DNA of 64,000 nucleotides from Chitinophagales bacterium (GTDB lineage Bacteria; Bacteroidota; Bacteroidia; Chitinophagales; JADJOU01): assembly GCA_016787225.1 (NCBI GenBank), contig JAEUUY010000008.1, positions 103,732-167,731 on the forward strand. The letters run 5' to 3'. A program made the translations under genes and the position numbers. The notes under the pieces are model-generated. The model was not told the DNA's origin, did no database searches, and was given only the letters and a program-made list of their open reading frames with translations. This document shows, piece after piece, positions 54,422-62,271 of the stretch. Numbering within the stretch: position 1 is the stretch's first letter; each line of letters starts with the position of its first letter.

Positions 54422-55000
54422 TTATTTCTTAGGCTTTATGACATACATTAATGTAAACCTGAAGTCAGTTATATTAGTAACTGGATTTACTCTGAACATT
54501 GTGGTAGCATCTCCACCACTTGGAGCAGAAATATTTAGGCTTAATAGATTCAAATTAGCACCCAATGACCAATTGTTATGAATGAAATAATGAAAACCAG
54601 GATTGAAGTTCACTCCAATATTTGTTACTCCTGTAGGAAAACTACCATTAATTCCACCATCAAGATAGAAAGATAATCTGTTAGCTGGAGTAAAGAAATA
54701 TCTTGCACCTGCATCAAATCCAAACAATGAAGTAGATGCGCTAACACCTGCTGTTTCTGTTTTTTGATTGACATAAGAAATACCGCCTCTTATGCCCCAT
54801 TTATCCTGAATCATATACATAGCTGACGGACTAAAGAAGATATCTGTATGTTTTGTGGTTACTAAACCAGCAACTTTTGTATAATTGTCAAAACCTAACC
54901 CAGCGGTAAGGGCAATATTACCTTTTGCTACTCCAGTTATTTCTTGTGCGTTAAGTGCTAATGTACCTAATGCGAAAATTGATAAAATAATTTTTTTCAT
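54422..55000 (-). CDS. Outer-membrane beta-barrel protein (OMP_b-brl type)
   Basis: 192 residues with signal peptide MKKIILSIFALGTLALNAQ. Eight or so amphipathic strands: ALTAGLGFDNYTKVAGL, GIRGGISYVNQKTET, FGFDAGARYFFTPANRLSFY, PGFHYFIHNNWSLGANL, closing FRFTLMYVIKPKK. This is the size of small barrels such as OmpW/OmpX. Monocistronic with a strong terminator and -7 box, often a sign of high expression. Confidence 0.85.
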   Translation of the reverse strand: MKKIILSIFALGTLALNAQEITGVAKGNIALTAGLGFDNYTKVAGLVTTKHTDIFFSPSAMYMIQDKWGIRGGISYVNQKTETAGVSASTSLFGFDAGARYFFTPANRLSFYLDGGINGSFPTGVTNIGVNFNPGFHYFIHNNWSLGANLNLLSLNISAPSGGDATTMFRVNPVTNITDFRFTLMYVIKPKK

Positions 55001-55037
55001 GTTGTTAAAATTTTAGATTTAAAAATTAAATATGACA

Positions 55038-55045
55038 CAAAAATA
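55038..55045 (-). promoter_or_regulatory. -7 promoter element of the barrel gene
   Basis: CAAAAATA reads TATTTTTG on the minus strand, 38 bp before the ATG at 55000. Confidence 0.5.
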
Positions 55046-55281
55046 AAATGAAAGAACCCATTGTCAAGGCTTAATTTAAGATGTTTGTGACCTTGTTAAC
55101 ATTTTAATTCTTTTAATGTTTTCTAAGTTGAAAACAAATTGTAAAAATAAATTACAAAACTAACATTATTAAATAGTTAATTCATTCTTAAAATAACTCA
55201 ATACAAACAATAATTTGTATTCTCAGAAGTACAATTTATTCTTGGAGACCTTTAAAAAAATGGCTATTATAAGCTTTTCTT

Positions 55282-55644
55282 CTAAGAATCTTTTGGTATT
55301 GGCAAATTATGTATTTTCAGAAAATTCAATCGATCCCAATATCCTCGCTGAAAAATAATTTTATCCTCTCGAAATTGAAAGAAGCCACAGCCTCTTAGTC
55401 CATATGGGTCTTTCCATTCTAGCATGCCCCAATCTCCATCTTCAAAAATATTTTCAATTTCACAAATCATATTTGCCTTGGTGAATTCTTCGATAAACAT
55501 CTGTCGTATGGCTTCTCTGCCATAAAGAGGCTCAGTATTAACCTGATGATTGATGGCATCTTCATGATACATAGCTGCCAAGCCATCGATATCTATTTTA
55601 TTAAAAGTTTCGACCCAGAGAAGGATGAGGGATTTGGGAGACAT
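55282..55644 (-). CDS. SnoaL/NTF2-like protein
   Basis: 120 residues. LLWVETFNKIDIDGLAAMYH, YGREAIRQMFIEEF, GDWGMLEWKDPYGLRGCGFF fit the alpha+beta cone of the nuclear-transport-factor-2-like superfamily (SnoaL-like). These act as small enzymes (isomerase/hydrolase) or ligand-binding domains; no catalytic role can be assigned. The 281-bp gap between this gene and the barrel gene holds no further ORF. Confidence 0.82.
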   Translation of the reverse strand: MSPKSLILLWVETFNKIDIDGLAAMYHEDAINHQVNTEPLYGREAIRQMFIEEFTKANMICEIENIFEDGDWGMLEWKDPYGLRGCGFFQFREDKIIFQRGYWDRLNFLKIHNLPIPKDS

Positions 55645-55713
55645 TATATTAGTTGCGAGTTATCAGATATGAGTTACTAGTAAGAAATTAAAAGAATAAA
55701 GTTGCGAGTATTG

Positions 55714-56217
55714 TTAATTTGAAAATTGCTTAGGGAGAAGGTTGTTAGGGCATGGATAACGTAGATTTAGACGATTTAAAGTAACACAATTAGCGTGTTC
55801 ATATTCTCTAACTGCTAAATAACCTGAATTTGGATGAGCTATTGACGGGTGTTGCCAAGCCTCATAAATCATAGTGTCTTTGTATATGAAAGATGTATAA
55901 ACTTCATTTGCTTTTGTAGCAGTGTAATCTTGAATCGTCCTGTTACTATCAAAATAAACATAAAATCTTCCAATAATCATAGAGTCATTTCTAAAGTAAT
56001 AGTTTGATTCTTCAATCCTATTTTTATATTTACCAGCGAAGTAAATTTTGACAACTTTATTGTCAGAATAGTATTGCTGAGAAATGAAACCTTTTATGGG
56101 AATAGAATCCATTTTTAGTTTACCCTTGGCTAATTCCTCATCAATTTTTTCTTTATAATCCCAGCAACTGAGTACTTTGTTTCGATGAGCTATACTAGTT
56201 CGAGTAATAAAACTCAC
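55714..56217 (-). CDS. Hypothetical protein, N-terminus probably incomplete
   Basis: 167 residues from a GTG at 56217; no family recognised. The same frame stays open upstream to 56400 and encodes a hydrophobic stretch (NPAFISIYTIILVGFLAYF) followed by RIDFNLIHSLYYYYPIRD, a convincing membrane anchor, but the extension has no ATG, GTG or TTG. Either a non-standard start is used, or a frameshift in the AT-rich leader (ATG near 56424 in another frame) separates the true start. The GTG start is therefore doubtful. Function unknown. Confidence 0.55.
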   Translation of the reverse strand: MSFITRTSIAHRNKVLSCWDYKEKIDEELAKGKLKMDSIPIKGFISQQYYSDNKVVKIYFAGKYKNRIEESNYYFRNDSMIIGRFYVYFDSNRTIQDYTATKANEVYTSFIYKDTMIYEAWQHPSIAHPNSGYLAVREYEHANCVTLNRLNLRYPCPNNLLPKQFSN

Positions 56218-56459
56218 ATATCTATATTCACCAGTAAATTGTATGATCTTATCGCGAATAGGATAATAATAATATAAACTATGAATTAAGTTAAAATCTA
56301 TTCTACTGAAATAGGCTAAAAAACCAACTAGTATAATAGTGTATATACTTATAAATGCAGGGTTTAGAAAATTTATCCTCTTTCTATTAATATCTAAAAT
56401 TTAAACAATCAATTATAAGCATAAAACAATGGAAGAATCACTGAAGACTATCCACTTAT

Positions 56460-57773
56460 CTAATACTTCACCTTTCTAAACACAGGCTCTAGCACCTGCC
56501 CTTTCAGCGCTGTCTCCACCGTATTGGATTCTATGAGTTGTTTGAAAGTTGGGAAAATATCGTCATAGACATCGAGGGTATATTGAATATCCGCATCACT
56601 GTGCGATAGACACATATTGTGAAAGCTTGACCAGAGGATACCTCGTTTTATCATTTCTTGTTGTAGATATGTTTTCAGAACGAGAGCATCGCCTGCTTTC
56701 TCAGTAAAATTAACAATAGAACGACACGGATAGCCACCGATAGTGATATATTCCGTCATTCCATGCTTTTCTCTCAAAGTATTGAAGCCATCCTTGATTT
56801 TTTGACCTTGTGTCGCTAAGTACTGAGGTACATTTTTTGCTTTCATTTCATCTAAGGTAGCGATTGTAGCCGCTAGTGATAACGCCTCACCACCGAAGGT
56901 CGTGAAATAAAATACATCGGACTCGAATAGGCTCATTACATCGTCTCTTCCCGTCAAGAAGGCTACTGGCATGCCATTGGCGCAAGCTTTCGAATAAACA
57001 GCGAGGTCGGGTTTTATGCCGAAAAATTCTTGTGCACCACCTAGAGCCAATCGAAATCCAGTCCACATTTCATCGAATATCAAAAGTGTTCCATTAGCCT
57101 TGCATAACGCTTGAACTTCGTGTAAAAAATTATCTTTTGGCTCTTCGAAAATGATAGGCTCTAAAATCAAACATGCTAGGTCAGGGGTCATCACTGCTTT
57201 GACACTTTCAATATTGTTGTATTGAATCATAACGGTCAAATCTTTGATAGCCTGAGGAATACCGGCATCGCGCGTCGTAGTACCGATATACCAATCGTGC
57301 CAACCGTGATAGCCACATACTGCTACCTTATTTCTTTTGGTAAATGCTCTCGATATTCTCACAGCAGCACTGCAAACGTCTGCTCCTTGCTTCGATATAC
57401 GAATACTCTCTGCATTTGGTATAATTTCATTCAATCTTTCAGCTACCTCTAGCTCTAATCGATGCATCAATGAAAAGGTGATACCCTTGTCTAACTGCTC
57501 TTTAATGGCATTGTCCACTTTGTCATAAGCATAGCCAAGTGATATAGGGCCTATACCCATGCAGTAGTCCAGATATTCATTGCCATCGACATCCCAAATC
57601 TTAGAACCCTTGGCACGCTCTACATAAACGGGCGAAACTCCATAGGTAAACTGTCCAGGCCCTTTGGCTAGAGTCTGTGTTATAGGATGCATGAGTTTTT
57701 TAGCTCTATCATACATTGCTAATGACTTACTAATATTGGGAAAATCCGCTTTCATTTTTGATTGATTAGACAT
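56460..57773 (-). CDS. Class III (GSA-like) aminotransferase
   Basis: 437 residues. PLP lysine in AVYSKACANGMPVA, LIFDEMWTGFRLALGGAQEF, GWHDWYIGTTTRD, and start FTYGVSPVYVERAKGSKIWD. It is nearest to glutamate-1-semialdehyde aminomutase-like enzymes that act on sugars or polyketide-like substrates in surface polysaccharide clusters, not to HemL proper (no hem genes nearby; 'AGGVN' regions differ). Substrate unknown. Divergent from ung, with overlapping promoters. Confidence 0.88.
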   Translation of the reverse strand: MSNQSKMKADFPNISKSLAMYDRAKKLMHPITQTLAKGPGQFTYGVSPVYVERAKGSKIWDVDGNEYLDYCMGIGPISLGYAYDKVDNAIKEQLDKGITFSLMHRLELEVAERLNEIIPNAESIRISKQGADVCSAAVRISRAFTKRNKVAVCGYHGWHDWYIGTTTRDAGIPQAIKDLTVMIQYNNIESVKAVMTPDLACLILEPIIFEEPKDNFLHEVQALCKANGTLLIFDEMWTGFRLALGGAQEFFGIKPDLAVYSKACANGMPVAFLTGRDDVMSLFESDVFYFTTFGGEALSLAATIATLDEMKAKNVPQYLATQGQKIKDGFNTLREKHGMTEYITIGGYPCRSIVNFTEKAGDALVLKTYLQQEMIKRGILWSSFHNMCLSHSDADIQYTLDVYDDIFPTFKQLIESNTVETALKGQVLEPVFRKVKY

Positions 57774-57799
57774 AAGATTTAGTTAACTTTGCAAAGGTA
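57762..57799. promoter_or_regulatory. Overlapping divergent promoters of the aminotransferase and ung
   Basis: Plus strand: TTG at 57762-57764, 19-nt spacer, TAACTTTG at 57784-57791 (full consensus, toward ung). Minus strand: CAAAGGTA at 57792-57799 = TACCTTTG. The two -7 boxes abut as taactttgcaaaggta, so RNA polymerase cannot occupy both at once. Confidence 0.6.
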
Positions 57800-57837
57800 A
57801 TTTCTTATATATTAAAAATACATTAATTATTTAGAAG

Positions 57838-58506
57838 GTGGCAAATTTCCCTCAGAACAACTGGTTGCCTATTTTTCAATCTGCCCAGCAGTTGGGTTTA
57901 TTTGAACTAGTCACTCAAAAAATTATGGAAGAAAAGGAGAAAGGGAAAATAATTTTTCCAACTTCACATCAAATTTTTCGAGCATTCGAGCTTTGCGATT
58001 GGGATAACCTCAAACTCGTATTATTGGGTCAAGATCCCTATCATGGAGTAGGTGAGGCTAATGGTCTTTGTTTTTCTGTGAATGAAGGTATCCGAACGCC
58101 TCCATCTCTAAAAAATATTTTCAAAGAACTCAAAAATGAATATTCTAACTTCAACCTAAATCGTTCAAGCGACCTCTCTGATTGGGCACAGCAAGGTGTC
58201 CTGCTCATAAATTCTGTATTGACTGTGAAAAAAGACCAGCCGGCTAGTCATGCGCATTTGGGTTGGCAAGGATTTACGGACTACATCATATCTGAAATTT
58301 CAAGTAAAAAGTCTGGAATAGTGTTTATGTTATTGGGAAATTTCGCCAAATCGAAAATTCATTTAATTGATACTACGAAACATAAAATCATTGAAGCCGC
58401 TCATCCTTCTCCATTTTCAGCTCATAGAGGTTTTTTTGGATCAAATGTATTTAAAAATTGCAATGAATTTTTAAGTACAAATGGACACCAAGAAATAGTC
58501 TGGTAG
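57838..58506 (+). CDS. ung: Uracil-DNA glycosylase
   Basis: 222 residues, family length. VLLGQDPYHGVGEANGLCFS with catalytic D66, and HPSPFSAHRGFFGS with the catalytic His. It removes uracil from DNA. The start is GTG at 57838, confirmed by the position of its promoter; an N-terminal NNWLPIF follows as in family 1 Ung. Confidence 0.97.
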   Translation: MANFPQNNWLPIFQSAQQLGLFELVTQKIMEEKEKGKIIFPTSHQIFRAFELCDWDNLKLVLLGQDPYHGVGEANGLCFSVNEGIRTPPSLKNIFKELKNEYSNFNLNRSSDLSDWAQQGVLLINSVLTVKKDQPASHAHLGWQGFTDYIISEISSKKSGIVFMLLGNFAKSKIHLIDTTKHKIIEAAHPSPFSAHRGFFGSNVFKNCNEFLSTNGHQEIVW

Positions 58507-58526
58507 ACTATAGCCTTTGAATCGAA

Positions 58527-59078
58527 TTAAAAATTAATACCCACGAATACAGGCACAGCTATATTCCTATCTTCAGATTTCGATGAGTAGAAAAATTTGG
58601 TTTCGACACCTACAAACATTTCATTTTTAAATTTATGCCGATAACCTAAACCAAAACTCACATCAGACACGGAGAAGGTATGTGTATTTTGTTCTCCCTT
58701 TATAGATGTTATTTTATTTCGAATAAAACTAGGACCAAAGCTAAAATTAGCATAGAACTGTTTATTAAGTTTCATTTCAATAGCGGCGTGCACTGGAATA
58801 GCCGTCATATGTATTTCTGAAGTAGCACCTGCAGAAAAGTCATTGAGTCTGTAGAGTCTGATATATCCAGATTCGATGCCAAATGAAAGTCGATAACGTG
58901 TATTCCACATAATTTTTCCATAAAACGAATAATTGATGGGATCAAGATTATCTTTAAAAATTTCTAGATTATTGAAATAATAATTAGGACCAAATGCTAA
59001 CTGGGTGCTAAAATCTTTTTGAGAAGATAGATTGAGAAAAATAAAATTGAAAGTAAGACACAGTAGTTTTTTCATCAT
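58527..59078 (-). CDS. Small outer-membrane beta-barrel protein
   Basis: 183 residues. Signal peptide (to about LNLSSQ), then alternating strands (QLAFGPNYYFNNLE, RYRLSFGIESGYIRLYRL, FYANFSFGPSFIRN, VSFGLGYRHKFKNEMFVGVE) ending VPVFVGINF with a terminal Phe. No family recognised beyond the barrel. Its first codons overlap the GDPD gene by 4 nt (ATGA), the last gene of a three-gene operon. Confidence 0.8.
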   Translation of the reverse strand: MMKKLLCLTFNFIFLNLSSQKDFSTQLAFGPNYYFNNLEIFKDNLDPINYSFYGKIMWNTRYRLSFGIESGYIRLYRLNDFSAGATSEIHMTAIPVHAAIEMKLNKQFYANFSFGPSFIRNKITSIKGEQNTHTFSVSDVSFGLGYRHKFKNEMFVGVETKFFYSSKSEDRNIAVPVFVGINF

Positions 59079-60322
59079 TCTTGGCTGTAAAATTCATAAG
59101 CTAAGATGGAAGGATAATTGGTCAATATGCCATCAAAATTCCCTACATTTAAATATTTTCTCATCACGGTATTCAAATCCACTGTCCATGTAACGACCTT
59201 CATATTGCGACTATGAGCCTCAGCTACTTCAGCATCAAGAGTCCCTAAAGTCCAGCGAGGGGCATACACAACTGAGTTGAGTTCCTTAGCTCTAGCAAAA
59301 CTAATTTCACATAAATTCGGTCTTTCTTTACTGTTCGGCACTTTTAGAAATTCAGTTGCGATATCTTCTGTCGGCAATCCATTCAGAATGATGACATCAT
59401 TATTCTTACCTCGAGCGCGCTGGATAGCCTTATACATGACAGGTAGTGTATAGCTAAAGAATCGCTCGCTCCCTCCTTTATTATCCAACCATACAAACTT
59501 AATATCGGTAGAGTCCATAATAGTATTGAGCATTTCTTCTAAACTAGGAATAACTTGTCCATCGACCAATCGAACATATCGCCTGAGAAATTCATAATTA
59601 AAATCTTCAATATTGCCCACAACAGGTCCTTTCTGGGTGAGACGAATATTGATATCATCATCGTGATATACAATAGGCACATTATCCTTGGTTAGTTTGA
59701 TATCTATTTCTACTCCATTGGCCCCCATTTCAGAGGCTCGCTTCACAAGATCTAATGAATTTTCGGCGAAAGGAATATTGTCGGAATTTCGACCACCAGC
59801 GCGATGGGCTATTATTGAAAATTTAGCATTAGTCAATACTTTATTTGAGAAAAAACGCTCAAAAGTGATTTCTAAAAAAGAAGGTTTGCCATCAGCTAGT
59901 ATGTTTTGTCCTATCCATTTCGAGACGGTAAATTTTTTAGATAGGATATCGTCTGCTCCATTTTCTTTTGTGATGGTAAGGTAAATTTTGCCCTCTTCCT
60001 GTGTCAGCGGAGATCGCCAATAACCCGCCAACTTTATACTCGAATCTATGAAATTCACACCTACATCGAGAACGGCATAGTTCCCGTTGAGATTAGAAAA
60101 TAATGACAATTTGTTTTGTTTCCACAAGATGACGAATTTATCTCCTAAGCCAGTATTCTTGGTAGGACTGCTATAGTTTCCTATCAAATAATTTCTCAAC
60201 TCTAATGGCAGAGGTACTGTATTATTTAAGTAGGTTCTATCGTACTCAGGATTAAAATTATATTCATTCTTTTGACAACCAAAAGTAAATATCAATATAA
60301 ATAAAACTGCCGTATATTTCAT
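59075..60322 (-). CDS. Glycerophosphodiester phosphodiesterase lipoprotein
   Basis: 415 residues. Lipoprotein signal (FILIFTFGC). An N-terminal ~150-residue beta-rich region is followed by a GDPD domain: IIAHRAGGRNSDNIPFAENS, GVEIDIKLTKDNVPIVYHDD (catalytic Glu/Asp/His set), ending VVTWTVDLNT and FDGILTNYPS. It should hydrolyse glycerophosphodiesters in the periplasm or at the surface. Overlaps the barrel gene by 4 nt and follows the next gene by 1 nt: one operon. Confidence 0.9.
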   Translation of the reverse strand: MKYTAVLFILIFTFGCQKNEYNFNPEYDRTYLNNTVPLPLELRNYLIGNYSSPTKNTGLGDKFVILWKQNKLSLFSNLNGNYAVLDVGVNFIDSSIKLAGYWRSPLTQEEGKIYLTITKENGADDILSKKFTVSKWIGQNILADGKPSFLEITFERFFSNKVLTNAKFSIIAHRAGGRNSDNIPFAENSLDLVKRASEMGANGVEIDIKLTKDNVPIVYHDDDINIRLTQKGPVVGNIEDFNYEFLRRYVRLVDGQVIPSLEEMLNTIMDSTDIKFVWLDNKGGSERFFSYTLPVMYKAIQRARGKNNDVIILNGLPTEDIATEFLKVPNSKERPNLCEISFARAKELNSVVYAPRWTLGTLDAEVAEAHSRNMKVVTWTVDLNTVMRKYLNVGNFDGILTNYPSILAYEFYSQE

Positions 60323-60323
60323 T

Positions 60324-61043
60324 TTAGAAATTAAATAAGGTGGTCAATTCTGGGATATAATAGATATTCTTAGTATAGCTAAATGCAGGCCAACCAAGAA
60401 TATGAAATTTCATAAAATTGCTGGTGTAACCAATGGAAAAAGACTTGTTTTTAAACATTCGTTGTTCCAGAAATAGTGACATATGATAGCCATTGAGTGA
60501 TTCTATATTGCCAGAAAGGCTTGTAGCACCTGCCTCGAATTGTAATTTATTGGTAAAATCAATGCCTCCTTTGCATGTAAAAGTCAAATCTTTATGCAAA
60601 TACCCAAACTTAAAATAAGGTCTATGTCCCCATACTGTCAATGTATTGTCATAGCCCATATCATAAAGCATTCCCAATCCAAAAGAGGTTTGATAACCAA
60701 GACCTAGAAAAAATTTCTTCCCTAGTCTCGTATTCCATGACGGTCCTATCGCTATATCTGAAGCAGCTATTACCGTTCGTAAATCTGCATTAACAGCAAA
60801 TCCTTTTTTGAGAAAGAAATTAGATTTGTAGTACACCATAGGTAAACTCAATGCAGTTTCTAGCCAGTCTTTGGGTAGATAAATTAATGAAAAGCCAAGC
60901 GCTTGTTTATACTTCCAATCCCTAAACTCATACGGTAGGTGAATAGAATGTTCTATAATGTCGAAGTTCTCGAACTTAGTTTCTTGAGCGAAAATCAAAT
61001 TCCCCAAAAGAAAAAAACAAAGAGTACAGCCTAGTCGCTTCAA
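60324..61043 (-). CDS. Outer-membrane beta-barrel protein, first gene of GDPD operon
   Basis: 239 residues with signal peptide MKRLGCTLCFFLLGNLIFAQ. About ten to twelve amphipathic strands (KQALGFSLIYLPKDWLETA, KKFFLGLGYQTSFGLGMLYD, FSIGYTSNFMKFHILGW) with a final aromatic residue (LFNF). No recognised family. Gene order barrel-GDPD-barrel with 1-nt gap and 4-nt overlap suggests the three work together, perhaps in scavenging phospholipid head groups (inference). Confidence 0.8.
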   Translation of the reverse strand: MKRLGCTLCFFLLGNLIFAQETKFENFDIIEHSIHLPYEFRDWKYKQALGFSLIYLPKDWLETALSLPMVYYKSNFFLKKGFAVNADLRTVIAASDIAIGPSWNTRLGKKFFLGLGYQTSFGLGMLYDMGYDNTLTVWGHRPYFKFGYLHKDLTFTCKGGIDFTNKLQFEAGATSLSGNIESLNGYHMSLFLEQRMFKNKSFSIGYTSNFMKFHILGWPAFSYTKNIYYIPELTTLFNF

Positions 61044-61092
61044 ATAATAGTTATTCTAAGCAAAATTAAGAAACCGAGTTTAAATTTTCTTT

Positions 61093-61100
61093 TATATTTG
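61093..61100 (+). promoter_or_regulatory. -7 promoter element of tRNA-Leu
   Basis: TATATTTG, exact consensus, 28 bp before the first base of the tRNA. Confidence 0.6.
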
Positions 61101-61128
61101 CATTCCTTTTATCATGAAGGTTTTCACT

Positions 61129-61210
61129 GGCCTAGTGGAGAAATTGGTAGACTCGCCATCTTGAGGGGGTGGTGCTGCAAGGCGTGCTGGTTCGAATCCA
61201 GTCTAGGTCA
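61129..61210 (+). tRNA. tRNA-Leu (anticodon GAG)
   Basis: 82 nt. Acceptor stem ggcctag / ctaggtc pairs with one G-U. D-arm region aaattggtagactcgcc. Anticodon stem ccatc / ggtgg around loop ttgaggg gives anticodon GAG, reading CUC/CUU. Long variable arm typical of Leu; T-arm gctggttcgaatccagt. CCA is not encoded (aca follows the discriminator A). The first base is set by pairing with the 3' strand. Confidence 0.93.
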
Positions 61211-61269
61211 CACAATTGTAATCAATGGAGTGCGAAGTCGCCTTTTATACCATTGTAAATAGTTTATAT

Positions 61270-61908
61270 TTAGCCAAGTTTTTTGTATATGAAAAATGAA
61301 TAAACCAAGGGTATAACGGAGCTTACTATAACTAGACTCAAAAAAGCTTTATTCTTCCACTCAGCTGAAAAAGGCAGAAAACAAAGTATAACTAAAATAA
61401 ATCCAGTAATAAAAAACAAACGCCCCGCTAGTACATGAGTCTTTTTCCAGACTTCTTCACTTTCCAATGTCCATGGCGTTCTAATTCCAATAAAATAATT
61501 AGGTTTCATGCTGGTCATATAATTTCCTAATATGAGGAATAGTATGCCTATAAATAAGTTTAAACTTGTGAACATATTTTCTGTGGAAATTTTCGAAATA
61601 GCGCTACCAATAATTAATAAACTAAACATTGAAAATAAAATCGTCAGCCAAAGTGCCAAGTTATCAAACTTAGAACCCATAGCGGATATGCGACCTTTGG
61701 GGTCATACTTTCTGATAAATAGCATCACACCATAAATTATGAGTCCAAGAGCAGCAGTGATAAAGGCCGTCCATTTGGGATCATAACGATCGACCTCACC
61801 TTTAAAGTTATAATGACCAGGAATTTTTTCTGGCAAATCAGGGTAAAAATAGATGACCACTAGAATAGGTATCAAGGCGATTATTAAGGGTAAAATTTGT
61901 TTTTTCAT
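61270..61908 (-). CDS. SdpI-like DUF1648 membrane protein
   Basis: 212 residues. An N-terminal DUF1648 block (YFYPDLPEKIPGHYNFKGEV) is followed by six or so membrane helices and the SdpI-type sequence KPNYFIGIRTPWTLESEEVWKKTHVLAG. In Bacillus SdpI confers immunity to the SdpC toxin and is controlled by SdpR. The regulator gene is 5 bp upstream (same strand), matching the sdpRI pair. No toxin-like gene (sdpC) is near, so here it may serve envelope stress or immunity to foreign peptides (inference). Confidence 0.85.
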   Translation of the reverse strand: MKKQILPLIIALIPILVVIYFYPDLPEKIPGHYNFKGEVDRYDPKWTAFITAALGLIIYGVMLFIRKYDPKGRISAMGSKFDNLALWLTILFSMFSLLIIGSAISKISTENMFTSLNLFIGILFLILGNYMTSMKPNYFIGIRTPWTLESEEVWKKTHVLAGRLFFITGFILVILCFLPFSAEWKNKAFLSLVIVSSVIPLVYSFFIYKKLG

Positions 61909-61913
61909 TTTCG

Positions 61914-62168
61914 TTATTTTTTAAGGTGAATAATCCATTCGATAACTTCATCCAATAAGGTCGTATTGATAGAATAGACCACGAACTGGCCTTTTTTGAT
62001 CGAAGAAATGAGTTCAGCATTTTTCAAAATTTCTAAATGATGAGAAATACTCGGTTTGGTCATTTGGAATCTATCCGCAATTTCACCAGCATTCATATCT
62101 CGTTCACGCAGCAGTTCCAGTATTAGTCTGCGCGTTTCATCATCCAGTGCTTTAAATATGCTTTTCAT
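61914..62168 (-). CDS. ArsR-family autorepressor, SdpR-like
   Basis: 84 residues from the ATG at 62168. Winged-helix fold KSIFKALDDETRRLILELLR, MNAGEIADRFQMTKPSISHH (recognition helix), wing KKGQFVVYSIN; no metal-binding cysteines, so not an ArsR metal sensor. The longer start at 62189 lies inside the putative operator and upstream of the -7 box, so the shorter start is chosen. The gene precedes sdpI by 5 bp and should repress its own operon. Confidence 0.88.
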   Translation of the reverse strand: MKSIFKALDDETRRLILELLRERDMNAGEIADRFQMTKPSISHHLEILKNAELISSIKKGQFVVYSINTTLLDEVIEWIIHLKK

Positions 62169-62174
62169 CAACGG

Positions 62175-62207
62175 CAAATATATAGACATTTAGATAAATA
62201 TCTAAAT
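62175..62207 (-). promoter_or_regulatory. Promoter with inverted-repeat operator of the sdpRI-like operon
   Basis: CAAATATA at 62175-62182 is TATATTTG on the minus strand. Directly upstream, in the -7/-33 spacer, is the inverted repeat atttagat-aaat-atctaaat (62188-62207), 8-bp arms with a 4-bp centre, well suited to a dimeric winged-helix repressor. The transcript would start about at the ATG (62168), so it may be nearly leaderless. Confidence 0.6.
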
Positions 62208-62271
62208 AAAAATTTAAAACGCATTAAATCAGCAATTTAAATTTAGGAAAAGAGTTTTCTAAAAAGTATCT

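Noticed and set aside
61223..61255. Imperfect hairpin (caatgg/ccattg) after tRNA-Leu
   Set aside because: Only a 6-bp stem with a 21-nt loop and no T-run; too weak to call a terminator.
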